Shown: piece after piece, positions 47,704 to 60,031 of the stretch
How the letters are laid out: every line of letters begins with the position of its first letter
Numbering within the stretch: position 1 is the first letter of the stretch
Translations under genes and position numbers: made by a program
Assembly (NCBI GenBank): GCA_018466975.1
Contig: CM031562.1
Coordinates: forward strand, 2,542,001-2,606,000
Direction: 5' to 3'
Length of the DNA: 64,000 nt
Origin: Sparassis latifolia
Lineage: Eukaryota; Basidiomycota; Agaricomycetes; Polyporales; Sparassidaceae
The notes under the pieces: generated by a model
What the model was told of the DNA's origin: nothing
Seen by the model: the letters and a program-made list of their open reading frames with translations, nothing else
Database searches by the model: none

Positions 47704-50700
47704 ATGTCTACTGCAAGACAACCAGGTCATCCGTCCCGACGTACAAACCAATCCGTCTCTTCAACGACATCGGCGGCATCCTCACGAAGTGATCGTCTAG
47801 CCCCACCGGAGCCCAGCGTGAGTGGTCGGCCTTACCCGCTCGTGTAGTTGCTTACATCTATATAGCCCCAAGTCGAAACGGCAGTCACCCGTTTACTCGT
47901 ATCTATCAAGCAGCTTCTCGAAGCCCTCACAAAATGGAGCAAGCAGGAGGTCTCGGAGATGGACGTCAGCGATGTATACGTGCGCTTGGGGAATGACTTC
48001 AATGCCGCCGTAGCGGCGTTTAGTCTGTACAGGATTGAGATGTCGTGAGTGATTGCTGCCACTACTCTTATTCTGTGCGGCTGATACCCCAATAGTGAAC
48101 TAGCCTCTGTACCAGACGACTTGCGCGCTATCCTCGAGACTTGCCTCTCAGAAGATGCCACTCCGGACGTGCTCTCGCAGTACCTGCCCGAAGTGCGCAA
48201 GATCATCACGGATCTGCTGCAAGGTCTGCGGTCGAAACAGTCGATATACCGCCGGATCATATCCGACCACAAACATCGCTCCTCCGACGCCGCCAACGGG
48301 AGCGACCGCGAGAGCCGAAGCGAGCGGACGGCATCCAGGCGTGACGGCACGAGCGTATCCTCACGCGCACAGGTGATGCGGGGACATGAGTCTTCCGAAA
48401 GCTCTTCCCGACGCTCCGCCACCTCGAGCAGGCGAGGCGCTAACCCAGCTTCGCCGCCGGTGCGGAATAACGCTGACTTCGTGGGCGGGTTTGCTCCGCC
48501 GAATATGGTCGACGGGGATGCGCCGCCACCATATCGATCGTCTACTCCCGGCCCTCCGCCGAGGTCACAGTTGCCGGAGACGAGCAGCTTCCCGCCCTCG
48601 CGCGCTCGGTCAGCTTCGGCGGTAGATGCTACCGCTGGGATGGTAAATGGACAGCAGGGCGTTGTGAATGGGCAGCAGGGTATGTCGAACGGGCAACATG
48701 GGATGTCGAACGGGCAGGGCGCAGTAAATGGGCAACAATCTAAAGGTTCGCCAGACCTGGATGTCACCCCAATAGCTCGGCCACAACCTCAGGTGCCCCC
48801 CAGCGTGAAACGGTACTCACTCTCAGACCCGCCCGTCGGCGCCCCAACGCCTCCACCAATGGTCGTCGTTGACGAAGTAAACGAGGAATCTCCATCTCCG
48901 GCGACTCGTCCTGCCACGCCTCAGTCACCACCGCGAGACAACGTGCCGATGGAATCCTTCCCAGCTCCAGCTGTGCAGAACTCGCTCGCAGCGTTGAAGC
49001 AAAGTGATGCCCTCGAGCGGCGCGCATCCAAGCGCTTCTCGACGTACAACATCTCCAAGATGACCGGTGGCTCGATTCGAGGCCATGGGGTGGGCAGCAA
49101 TCCTAACCGGCGGTCGCTAGCTGTGACTGGGGCACTGACCCCAGGGGATCTTGCGGTGCTCACGGAGGTGGACGAAGAGCCGCCTGTTGCAATGAAGCGA
49201 GAACGGAGTAGGCCGTCGCAGCGATCGCGAAATCCTTCACCCATTGAAGAGGCGCCTCTCATCCCCCCTTTGCCCTCGTCAAGAGGCCCTTCCCCACAGA
49301 AACCTGCTGTATCTGACAAACCGCCGGAGGCTGCGCCTGCCGCGGAGCAGCCGTCGGTGGGAGGGGCGTCTGATGAAGCGTCGACGTCCTTCCCTGTCTT
49401 CCTGCAGGTTGGCCGGGAAGTGAAGAAGGTCATCATCGAGCCACCTATGACCTTTGGAAGCCTGAGGGTATTGTTCATGGATAAGTTCGCGTACAATCCT
49501 GGCAAGGAGAACTTCCCGGCGATCTACATTCGAGATCCGTCGAGTGGTGTGCAGTATGAACTTGAGGATCCGGACGAGATCAAGGACAAGTGCCTTTTGT
49601 CCTTGAACATCGAACGTAAGCTAGGTTTGTGCTCTCGTAGTGCAATATGCTAACGTATTATGGATAGCTCTCGACCAGATTAAGCAGCACATCGACACTC
49701 AAATATCGTCACTTGCCCAAGATATCAAGGATCTCCGTGCGGTCGTGTCAAGTAACCGTCGCGCGTCACATCCACCACCGATGATCATTTCACAGCCCCT
49801 CGCAGAGAGCACGCCCTCCACCGCCCGCCCCACCGAGCGCCAGTTCCACAACGTAGCCCGGCGTCTCTCGCGTCTCCTCCCCGATGAGGGGCTGCCACTC
49901 GTCCCTCAGCAAACGGGCTCAGTCATCCAGCCGCAGATGACCGGCGCGTCGGTGATGTCCGAATACTCCACGCGCGTGGTGGAGGACCTGAAGACGCAAT
50001 TCGACGAAGTTCAGAATTTGCGGCGGGACCTCGGCATCATGCGGCAGCTGTACACCGAGTTCATGAAGCAGACGAAGGAGTCGCTAGGCGCGCTGCGGTC
50101 GCAGACGCAGAACGTGCGGCAGATCGCGACGACCAAGGTCGCGGGCACGCGGTCGTTCATCAACGATGGCAAGGCGAAGCTCGACAGCCGCAGTCAGAAC
50201 GTGCTGACGCGCGTCGAAGAGCTGCAGGACATCGTCGAGAATATCAAGGACGATGTCCTGAAGCGCAACGTCTCGCCGAAGCCGCAGATCCTCAAGAAGG
50301 TGCGCGCGGACATGGACGCCACCGCGGAGGAGCTGCGCAGCCTCAAGGAGCACATCCAGACGGTGAAGCCGATGTGGAAGAAGACGTGGGAGGAGGAGCT
50401 GCAGAATATCGTGGAGGAGCAGCAGTTCCTGCAGCACCAGGAGGAGTTCCTCGGCGACCTGCTTGAGGACCACAAGGCGGCGGAGGAAGTGTATGGTCAT
50501 GTCGAGAAGGTCATTTCCCTTCGCGGAAACGCGTCAGCACGGGCGACCCGAGCGCGTGGCTTCAAGCCTCCACCAATGGACGAAGGGCATTCAGGCTTGA
50601 GTACGGTCATGCTGGAGATCCGTGGCGCAGCAGCTGTGGACCCAGAGCGACGTTTGAAGGCTATCGCGGCAAACGAGAAGAATCGCGAGAAGGAGCTGCA

Positions 50701-50914
50701 GAGCCGGTCAGACGAGTTCCAGTCTGAGCTAAACGGGTTCGTTTCGGGCAAGAGGCTCAAGATGACGGGCGGGGCTGAAGAGGTGGAGCGTGTGCGGCAG
50801 AAGAGGAACGAGCAGACGCTGAAAGCGATGTTTACGGGGCCGTCGCCGAACACGCCGTCGAATTCTGGGCTGAATTCGCCTGCGGTGGAAGGAGCGCGGT
50901 TGTCGCCGTCGTGA
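47704..50914 (+). CDS. BUD6: BUD6/AIP3 actin-interacting polarity protein
   Basis: Four exons, 47704-47817, 47866-48044, 48096-49615 and 49668-50914, total 3060 nt, 1019 residues. In yeast, Bud6/Aip3 binds actin monomers and the formin Bni1 to start actin cables at polar sites. Seen: an N-terminal conserved block after splicing (VTRLLVSIKQLLEALTKWSK, then VSEMDVSDVYVRLGNDFNAA) and ELASVPDDLRAILETCLSED. A long Pro/Ser-rich linker with an NGQQG repeat follows (residues about 130-500). The AIP3 core then starts with FPVFLQVGREVKKVIIEPPM and continues as long coiled coil (ALDQIKQHID-like segment, RVVEDLKTQFDEVQNLRRDL, KVRADMDATAEELRSLKEHI, WKKTWEEELQNIVEEQQFL). The order and length fit the family. 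Start at the first in-frame ATG with a good donor at the end of the exon. Confidence 0.93.
48640..48740 (+). repeat. In-frame NGQQG repeat inside BUD6
   Basis: About five units of the type (V/S)NGQQG(V/M), with H or a deletion in later units, directly visible in the protein linker. A simple coding minisatellite, likely variable between strains. Confidence 0.8.
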
Positions 50915-51535
50915 GCAGCTACGCCCAAGCACGTCCTGGCGTTGGTTGCTGGGCTCCTAGTTCTCCTTGCATAGTCGCCTATGCGTGCGTGGGCCATCCA
51001 ATCATTGACTTTCACCTTTCACTGGTGATTGGAGAAAGGACTTACCTCGCTTGTATCAATTTGTGTTGTTCCTTGCGCTATATTTTTACCGCTTAGTTGA
51101 CGCTTTTCCATGCGATGCTTTCCTCCAGTTCTGTGTAGTCTATTAAACGCAATATGCATAATACTCCGGATATTTGTCTGTTATGTAAATAGATGTTCAT
51201 TGCAAGCGGGTGTACACAACAACAGGTTCCTTGGTACGAGATCGTCAGTGCATGCCAAGGTACATTCTACAAGATAGAGCTGGAGTTGGGTGCGTCGCCG
51301 GTCTTGTATAATACTGTACATCGCAGATTTATTTGACGAGCACGGACGGAAGGCCTTCTCGACACTTTCCGCAGGGGTAGCCGATTAGGAGCATTATGTA
51401 GTATGATCAATGGGTGAGGGGAGAATATTGGGCAAAGATCACGTGATTGCGATTATCTGTTACCGGGCCGCGTGTATGCCGCGGCACTACCGTGACAGTA
51501 TCCTGGGATTATTCACAAGAATACCGATGAGTTTA
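50915..51535. other. Downstream region of BUD6
   Basis: About 620 bp with the BUD6 terminator. No gene or repeat was recognised. Confidence 0.4.
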
Positions 51536-51943
51536 GTGGATGCCTTCCCGTAGCCGTTTAGAAACGTTCTAAACTAAATTTCGTCTCTAAATCAGGCCGG
51601 CACGTCGGCAAATTGATCTCCGCATACCGTGAGAGCAGAGTGAGCTCTTTCTAAACCTTATATCTGGAAGGGGGGGTCGACCCCCCCTTCCAGATTCTAA
51701 ACGTCTCTCTAAACGATGATTTCGGTCTCCGCCCACTCGCAATGCCCATCTTTGCCTATATTTGGTGCTGCATATTGCTTACATCATGCTGCCGCTCGTC
51801 CTCCGACCCTCTAGAACTTGGTTTGATCATCATCATGTTGCGACGCTACGGTTTCACAAATCCTGCTGTTCCGACATAGTGGGGTGTTTCGCAGTCCGCT
51901 TTGTGATTTAGAAGTGCTCCAAATCCTACGGGAAGGCATCCAG
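51536..51943. mobile_element. TA-flanked MITE, 408 bp
   Basis: Ends GTGGATGCCTTCCCGTAG and (inverted) CTGGATGCCTTCCCGTAG, 17 of 18 matching. TA flanks on both sides (51534-51535 and 51944-51945). Subterminal TTTAGAAACG and TCTAAAC units are repeated inside. No coding frame. The TA target fits Tc1/mariner-type movement. A perfect central palindrome is listed separately. Confidence 0.85.
51662..51695. repeat. Perfect 34-bp palindrome inside the MITE
   Basis: Fifteen bases (ATCTGGAAGGGGGGG) are followed by TCGA and then their exact complement. It is directly visible and has no loop beyond the self-complementary TCGA. Confidence 0.95.
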
Positions 51944-51945
51944 TA

Positions 51946-54074
51946 TTCCATGGTGTTGCCTCTCACTTCACAGGGGAATCATCATTCGACAAACACCCAT
52001 AGTTGACACCGATAACTCCTCAGCTTCGGAAATGCCAGTGGTGCATTGCCGCATTGTTAGCATCCGTTTGCGAGAGCGCTCACCTATGGACAGTTACGCT
52101 GAATGCTTATGGTCAGAAACTCGCCTAGCTCGCTCGTGGTGCTGCTCGCTATCAATTTTCAGCTTGTCGACACCTATCAATGTGTTGTGTTGTGCGTCTC
52201 ACTCTACGTCTCAGTGGTCTTCTCTTTCAACGACCCACGGGTACGTCTTGACATTCTTCGAACATTCGAAGAAGGATCCTGGGACATTCCCCCAACCCCT
52301 TTTCACTCTACGTGTCAGTAGTCTTCTCTTTCAACGACCCATGATCTATAGTGCGTCTTGACATTCTTCAAACATTCGGCATTCTCTGAAACACCTGTGC
52401 TCAGCTGGAAAGGTGGAGGTATCTGCACGACGATTGGCGCGAGGTCTTCATTATTTTGCAGACATTACCTTCTTTTTGACCCTGACACGTTTTCCAGATG
52501 TACCCGGACATAAATCGCGAGTCCGACTTATCCCCATTCGTTCTGTGTTTTGTTACGTGATTGTTCTACGTCGTCACAATCCCAACGTCAAGAAGCACCA
52601 CAACTATTTTCCGCCATATGTCAACCTGCCGCCACTGCGAGCGCACGTCTATCCATTTACCGCTATCCACAACGAAATTACCAAGCTTCAAATGACCACT
52701 GTCCCTCTACTCAAGCATCCCAAGCATCCAGCTTACTATCACGAGTCCGTCACCTTGGTGCGCAAGGTCTGGAAAGTCTGGGTGGACATGAATTGCCTCG
52801 GCCTATTCGTTCTTGCCGCATCTGACACCGTAGGAAAATCACCGGGGTGCCCCCGTTGACTTTGCCTGTTCATACAAGGAACTTTGATCGCATTCCATCG
52901 ACATGTTCAGCTTCACATTCTTCTGACTCTCCACGCATGCGCCCCATCCGCACGTTCTGCGAGCCGGAGGCTATGACTTCATTCTATGCTGAATTGTTCG
53001 ATCTTGCATCGCTAGATGAAGAAGGATCTGGCGCTCCAACATGCGGCACATGTTGGCTGGTGTCCCTGTCAATTGGCGAAAATCACAGCCACGAGTACCC
53101 ATCCGACTATTGGTGGCCTGACAGCCCGATGGTGGAGTCCAATCTTCTGTTGCACTCGATGGCGAATGATTATGACTCGGCGTACCACGCCATCGTACCG
53201 ACGCCATCCCCGGAGGAGGTAGATCCAGATACCAAACCCAAGGCACCTGCAAAACATGAGGCACTTGCGGAGGAGGTATTTTATCACACTGACTACTTCT
53301 TCAAAAGCGATCAGGATTGCAGCGTTTTGCCTATATACACACCCTCTGAACCGCGGACGATTGAAGACTGCAGACGGCGTGCCCGGTGCGCCCGATCCTC
53401 ACGACAAGCAACCACGAAGCTACGCCGGTATTCCACCTGCCAGACGACAAGCCTTGGTATATGTGGCGCACCGATACAGCAGTGCTTTGAAGTTCCCAGT
53501 ACTTCAACGGTAAGGCTGTGTTCTTGGCCAACTACCTCCGACACTGGCAAGGATCGCCGCCTCCGCACTATATTCATCGTTTGTTGAAGCGCCATTTTCT
53601 TGGGCCGAACACGACAAAAGCGCCCGAGTCTATGCCTTAGGGCTGAACCTGCAGAGTGATTACGCAAATTGGGTTCTTACGTAGACATTCTTTCATGGTG
53701 AAGATGATCTGCTGTGGAATTCACCTTTCATCAGTTTTTGGGGAGTGGATCCACTGGTTTGTTTACTAGTTGGGTATATGGCTAATCAGCCTTGTAATTC
53801 TCATCGTTTGTATCGTCAGTTTTCCACCTCTGCGTGGGTCAACTTAGTGTGTTACTGTCTGGACATTCAGCGAGAGGGACGAAGAGTGGTGGTGTAAGTA
53901 TGCATGCAGGAAAGCAGAGAGGATACGATGGAAAGCTGAAAGCTAAGCGGTGAGCGAGCGAAATAAGCAAAACGTGAAGTACGGAAAGGCAGCCAATCGA
54001 CGGTATGTACGAAGTGTGAAAGAGCATAACGAGGAGAGCAAAAAGACATGCATCACAAATTCAAGCGCTCATAT
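51946..54074. other. Region without a recognised gene
   Basis: About 2.1 kb. Two fairly long plus frames (52413-52859, 148 codons; 52847-53587, 246 codons) overlap by a few bases. They have normal composition (for example HHNYFPPYVNLPPLRAHVYP and LLKHPKHPAYYHESVTLV) but no family I recognise. They could be one gene with introns or shifts, or transposon remains. Confidence 0.35.
52200..52378. repeat. Tandem direct duplication, two units about 104 bp apart
   Basis: The stretch CACTCTACGTCTCAGTGGTC with the following CTTCTCTTTCAACGACCCA and CGTCTTGACATTCTTC (52200-52268) returns with few changes at 52304-52378. Confidence 0.8.
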
Positions 54075-55480
54075 TCAAACCTCGCGCTCCTTCGTAGTTC
54101 TACTGGCAGCCTCAATCTCCGCATCCAATATCTCAATCTTGCGTTCCATGGCTATGACACGCCCTTTCATCTCCTCTATGTTCCTCTTGAGTGTCTGGAT
54201 AAAAGTATCCACAGCGTCGAGCACTCCATGCCCCTCCAGTTCGTGTGACTCGTGATGGCTTCGAAGTACGGCTAATTTCTCGATCATACTTTCGCTAGTT
54301 TTTATTAGCATTTTGACGGTTTTGATATACTCTGCCTTAAGATCTCTCTCCATGAACAGCTTGGCACGAGATGGGTTCGCTGATGCGAGGACTGTTCCGG
54401 ACTTGTCAAGAATGGTGCATGGATAGGTGACATACTGATAGCGGCGAAAGCTCCCTGTGACTGCGGCTCCGCAGATGGACAGAGCCATCAAACAGTTAAA
54501 CCACACGGAGAGTGGCTTAGACCGAACTGTAGCCAACCGTGCTATGACCATGCACGATGCTACTAAGCTAAAACTGTTCGAAACTTTCTGCGCGATCGTG
54601 CATCGGCAGTAATTAGCTAGGTATGAAAATATCGTCTGGACTGCAAGGCTTACCTCCCACATATTCATATTCAAACCGCGCGACATCTGTGTCACGACTA
54701 TGTCTATGTCATGCGGGCTCACATGCTGGATCTCGAGGATAAGCTGGTTCACCCGTCTAGTCCACGCCTGAGCGGAGCGGGTCGACCATGCGTGATGAGT
54801 CCAATATGATATCGTTTCCAGAATGCGTGTTCCAGTGCCTGCGCCTGAAAAATATAAATGTTGTACCTGATACGTGACGCAAATGCGGGTTTCCGCCCGT
54901 ACCTTCAGAAAAATAGGGCCCGCGCACTCGGTCAAAATACGAGTCTTGCTCCGAATCCGCCTGCGACAACCCCATGTGATATCCAGCTATGAACCGATCG
55001 TGTGCAAAAATCCGCATCGGAAGATATAGCGCCGTAAGGTCTTCATCTTCTGCTATCCTACGAAAATATTCACGGGTTCCCATCTCCCAGAACAGCAGAG
55101 TGCCGAAGGTAGCGCAACCCGCGGCGAATTTCAGTGGCAACAGACGAGGTAATCGGTGCCCAGAAAAGTGACCGCGGATGCCATAGATGCTCCCCAGTAA
55201 GAAAACACCACTAGAGACAGCGATCGGGACCCAAACGTGTGCGTTGCGGGCACTCTGGATGAGATCAGACAATCAGTAGAGAACGGTTACGGCTTAAGAG
55301 ACTCACGAGCACACGTTCGAATGTAGGGTTCAACGTAGTGCTGCTATCGCCCTTGTGTGTAGCCTGGTCAGCCCCGAAAACAGCCTGAGTATGCGATGGT
55401 GAAATAACGTCTGAGAGGGAGATCACAGCCGGCTCTGCGTCCTCAGACTCAAAGTCCTGGCTGTTCTGTGGGTCAGCCAT
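54075..55480 (-). CDS. Unrecognised multi-pass membrane protein with C-terminal coiled coil
   Basis: Four exons on the minus strand, 55480-55307, 55254-54903, 54844-54654 and 54587-54075, total 1230 nt, 409 residues. The intron 54653-54588 is 66 bp, so the frame also stays open if it is retained; its GTAAGC donor, CTAAT branch-like site and AG end favour splicing. After an acidic N-terminus (MADPQNSQDFESEDAEPAVI) come hydrophobic helices (VWVPIAVSSGVFLLGSIYGI, LKFAAGCATFGTLLFWEMGT), a short RREY-type region, another hydrophobic stretch (WFNCLMALSICGAAVTGSF), and a long coiled coil to the end (MIEKLAVLRSHHESHELEGH, IQTLKRNIEEMKGRVIAMER). I know no family with this order. It may be an organelle membrane or tether protein, but this is speculation. 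Confidence 0.65.
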
Positions 55481-57241
55481 GCACGCGATGCGCCCTACGC
55501 AAGTATTATGCAATATTGACCCAAGACCGTATGCCTGCTGGCAGGGAGAGCTCCGTCAGAAATTCCGCCGCGGCAGCGGCCGTCTGAGAGGTCAAGGATC
55601 TACACTTATCACTAGTATCTGTCATGCAAGCCCGGCTCGATGGGGCGGCCTCTTTTTGCTGGGGTACTTTGCAAACGGCAACTGCACTGAGTCTGACATT
55701 CGATTCTCGAAGACCTATGTATACGTCTGAGAAGTAGGTGCGTATTACTGTTCGGAATGTAAACTCTTTTTGTAGATATACGTTAGCCTATTACTTATGT
55801 TCAGTTGTCCTAGACGGCGACGCATCTGAAGAATACTTGCAAATTTCCTGCGCTCCAGGCTACTGTGAGTGTTGTCTGAGTAGCTAATCTTTGAACGCTT
55901 CTGGCACCCGTGGGAGATATGTATCCCTGTTAAAAAATGCTAGCTGAAGCATGTCGTTCCCGGTCATCTGATGCTCAGACACTTCTCTGAACATACCCGG
56001 TCTAGTTGGGAGCATTTAGTTCTATACTCAATTGGACTTTGTAGCACCAGTGATACTTGGGAAGGACGTACTGTAGCTAGTACTAATACCCTGCCTTATG
56101 AGTTGCATTGAAATTTAACGTTCGGCACTCGTTTAGTGCGCAGCGAGATGCTGGTAGCGGCAAGTACCTATGTAGTAATGCCGCGAAAGGAGGTGATTGT
56201 CGACAAAAGACGTTTTTCCTGTCTTTTTCTGAATGCTGAGTTCTTTTGGCAGCGTCTACGTCTTTCTGAGGCGTGTTCGGAATAGTCTAGTTTTTAACGC
56301 GGGGGGCTTATCGGTAGGTCCCCAATTTCGTTCGGAGCTTGGACTTGCAGGGAAGGAATTGCGTGACCGATCAACTCGCCTGCAAGAGAATGAGTCGGAG
56401 CTGGAAATAAGAGAACAAGCGCTCGCCGCAAGCTCACGGTGCGCAGATACTACATACTCCAGGGAAGCGGATGTTGTTACATTCGAGATATCTCAGTCAA
56501 ATGGCATGCCTTTTAAGCTGTAGGAGACAAGCAAAAGAAGCACATCCAAAGTGTAACAAGAGAAGCAACTACTGAGGATGGGATGTGAAAGTTCTGGCTT
56601 GAACTTGGACACTGTCACATCCCAATAATTTTGTTCCTCCTTCTAGCATAAGACTGTTGAAGAAATCCAGAAGACTAATTGGGAGTCACTCTGGCTACCA
56701 CTACCATGGTTGTAAACAGTGCAGCATACTGTTATCCCCCACCTAAAATACAGTACTAGTGGATTTAGCTGTTCTGAGGGCCTTCAGGCATAGATTTTCT
56801 GAAACCAAAATCCAGTCTACAGACAGTACATAACAGGAGAACACCGTGTCACAGCACAACGCCAGAGATTTTGGACGTGGGAAAATGTTGGCGGTTCCCA
56901 GATTTTCCATGATTCTCCGTAGGTTATGACGATTGTGAAGCCTCCGAGTAATTCCTACATGCAGAATCTTAGAAAATATAGATTGTCTATCATCATGCTT
57001 TCCGATCGCGCGAGTGTCGAGACTTAGACAAAAAGTACTCGAGCTTGTCAATTAGCACCCACTGGCACGGTCATGTTCTGAGTCGCGTCGCACTTCACTG
57101 ACACCTGACTCCATCTCGCGCCGCCACCACCTGACTATATGCGCTTCAATCGCCTATATCTTTCTGTGAAAAGGGCTACACAAGTGTCTACCAAGTCTTC
57201 CCTGGGTGCTCGGATCTCGGTCTAAAGGAGAACACTCACTG
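55481..57241. other. Intergenic; upstream of membrane protein and of Plavaka remains
   Basis: About 1.8 kb. A 96-codon plus frame (56233-56523) with a short charged helix is the only notable ORF and is unrecognised. The right part should hold the left end of the Plavaka element, but I could not fix an inverted repeat. Confidence 0.35.
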
Positions 57242-60031
57242 ATGTCTGCAGCTGTTCGCATACAATGTCGCTGTGCTCGCTGCAGTCTGGACCTGCTAGG
57301 ATTCAAGTATCAGTCAAAGCAGGTCTGTGTGAAGCATCTAAAGCTCTACGGGCCATACACTTCAGTTCCGGAGAGCTCGCAAACCCCTAATTCAGCCCCA
57401 TTGCAGCCTACAACACACCACAACATCGCTGAAACTGGATCCAGTAGTGAACCTTGGCAGGCAGAACATCGGATTCCAGAGGATGCACGTTTGCCTGAGC
57501 CTGTACTCACTCATGATGATGGGGCTGTTCATCCTGGCCCACATGGTACTGAAGATGACTTCGAGGGCTTTGACGACTTTCAGCCACAGGATGTGGAACC
57601 GGACTCTCAGCCATCTAGGAATTCTTCTCGCTCGCCTTCTCCATATGTTGATCCTCCACCTGCACCAGGGCTTGAACCCGATGACTATCACGAAGTGCTG
57701 CCATCAGACATCGCCATCCCAGGCTCAGAGCATGACAATGATGACGATGAACCCTTTTTCATTATTCTGGCCTTTAGCGAAGAGTCCTACATTTGGATGG
57801 CCTATCTTCATGCCGTCATGGGTAACACCTATCAAAATCTCACGTGGACGCATACAACCGAGCAGCTGAACAACACATTGGACTGTCTGTCGGTCCAAGC
57901 AGGCCAGCTACCCCTCAGGCCTCAACCTGCACGCACTCTGGCAACTGCTAGACGACGCCTTGGCATTGATCCTGATGCTTGGATTATTCAGTATGCGATT
58001 TGTCCGGTTTGCTGGAAGCACCATACTCCGAGGGAACTGAAAGAGCTTGAGTCACCTGCCTGTACAGTTCTTGGTTGCTCCGGTTCACTTTATCTTGAAT
58101 CACTCGACTCAAAGGGCAAAACTCGGCAGCAGGCAATCAAAATCAGTCCACAGGTGTCTATTATTGAGTCGCTGCGACGCATGATGATGCGTCCTGGGCT
58201 CGCCAAGTCATTGCGTGACTTTCGCAATGATCAGCCTGGGCACAATCGCGATGAAGACTTCGTGATGGAGGACATCTATGATGGTGATATGCTCTTTAGG
58301 CTGACAACTGGGACAATCAGAGAAATTAACTCTGCCGGTACCATTCATGATCGTCCTCGAGAAGACAGTCAGGAACCAGTGAAGCTTACAAGCCATCGCT
58401 ACGGACTAGCTCTTTCTATGAACCTCGACTGGTAAGTACCGTAACTACTGTTCCGATGTAGAATTAATCCCGCGTAGGTTTGGCTTACTCTCTGGCCGTC
58501 CTCACTCGACTGGCCCAATATACCTCGCCCTCAATAATCTTCCGTGCGACCAACGGTATCTTCAACTTAACGTAATTTGCCTTGCAGTACTTCCAGGTCC
58601 AGGTGAGCCTAATCAGCAACAGCTTAACCATGCACTTGAGCCCAGTATCAAGGAAATGATTGAACTACACAAAGGTGAGACCTGGTTATAAAAATGAGAT
58701 AAATTTGCTAATAATCTCGTAGGCATTGAAATGAGTGTGCACGATGATGATGCAGCCACGGTGTATGCCGACTTCCTCTGTGATAACTGCAACACGCCCG
58801 CGGCACGCAAGGTCAGTGGCACAGCATCGCATAACCACGATTTTCATCCTTGCTTGTACTGCGGGATCAATATACTGGATATCAACAAGTCCAGTGGCTA
58901 CGACAACAGTTTGCCCTTTGTATTAGTTGTGTTTCAAGTGCTGATATACTTCTAGGTTGACCGGAGAAGGATGACTACAAATTGCTCAAGCATGCATTCT
59001 CCGTGAGAGGAGTGAGCATTCGCCGGGAAAGTGCCATATTGCGCGACCATGGCATGCGCTGGAGCATCATGAATCTGCTCGCAGGCTGGCTACCATCCTC
59101 GCAGACTGTCTTGGACTTCATGCATGCAGTCTTCTTAGGTGCGTAACAATAGACTCATGCATTCTATGCTCAAAATACCATGTTTATGGACTCTAGGAAT
59201 TATCGCACATCTATATCTTGACCTTCTCTTCAAGGTTACATGTTCTCCGGTATTGGAGGTGATGATTCCCCCAAACAGAAGTTTGAGGACACGGTGAACT
59301 CAGTGCGATGGCCGAGTCATGTCACTCGGCTTCCAAAGAACATGCGTAACACTTATCCACTTATCTGATATTCACAAGCAAGTAAGCCACTTATTGTTGC
59401 AGCTTGGCGAGAATCAATCATTGAAGAAGGCTGACGAATGGCGCCGGCTTCTCACCATCACGCCAATCCTACTCTGGGTGTGCTGGAAAGATGAACATGA
59501 CCGCATACCAGACGTCACCCCACCTATTCCTTCAAATGCGAAGACACGACCTACACATTCTCGTAATTGCAAGAGCATCTACTTCGCAATTCTTCTTCTT
59601 TGCGCAGGCATCCGTATACTGGCCTCGCACAAGATCTCTATGTCGCAGGCTCAAATTGGTCAAGACTTCCTGACACAGTACAACTGCAAGATGCAGGAGC
59701 TCGGTGTCGACCTTACAATCAACAACCATCTGTTGACTCACTTCGCAAAATTCATCAAATTATTTGGGCCTGTCTACGGTTGGTGGCTCTTTGCCTTTGA
59801 ATGGTTTAATGGAATGTTTGAGCGAGTAAATACTAACGGTCATGGCGGGGACACATGGAGCTAACTCTCATGTGGCACTGGGTACAGTGCCATCTCATCT
59901 ACGAGTATCTCCTGGCACTACCTCTCGAAGCTCATTCGAAAGAACGCGAGTACGTCGAGAGAGTAATCAAGTCAGAAGGGCGCAGTCAGCGAGGTGGAAT
60001 GATGACGGAACTTGCCATCTATCGCAGTGAG
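57242..60031 (+). pseudogene. Plavaka-type (CACTA/EnSpm-like) transposase, broken and truncated
   Basis: The frame starts at ATG 57242 with a Cys-rich MSAAVRIQCRCARCSLDLLG. A long first exon carries KRHxx-free acidic linker and PVCWKHHTPRELKELESPAC. The TG|G junction near 58433-58480 then gives WFGLLSGRPHSTGPIYLALN, with VICLAVLPGPGEPNQQQLNH, DFHPCLYCGINILDINKSSG, DDYKLLKHAFSVRGVS, ILLWVCWKDEHDR-type and FGPVYGWWLFAFEWFNGMFE segments. These are the landmarks of the basidiomycete Plavaka transposases, recognised from memory. A one-base loss near 59236 and another near 59855 shift the frame, and the coding sequence stops at 60031, where the LTR begins. Confidence 0.75.

Noticed and set aside
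47832..48767. Antisense ORF of 311 codons opposite BUD6
   Set aside because: It lies over well-supported BUD6 exons, has Cys/Pro-rich repeats that mirror the sense NGQQG repeat, and no family motif.
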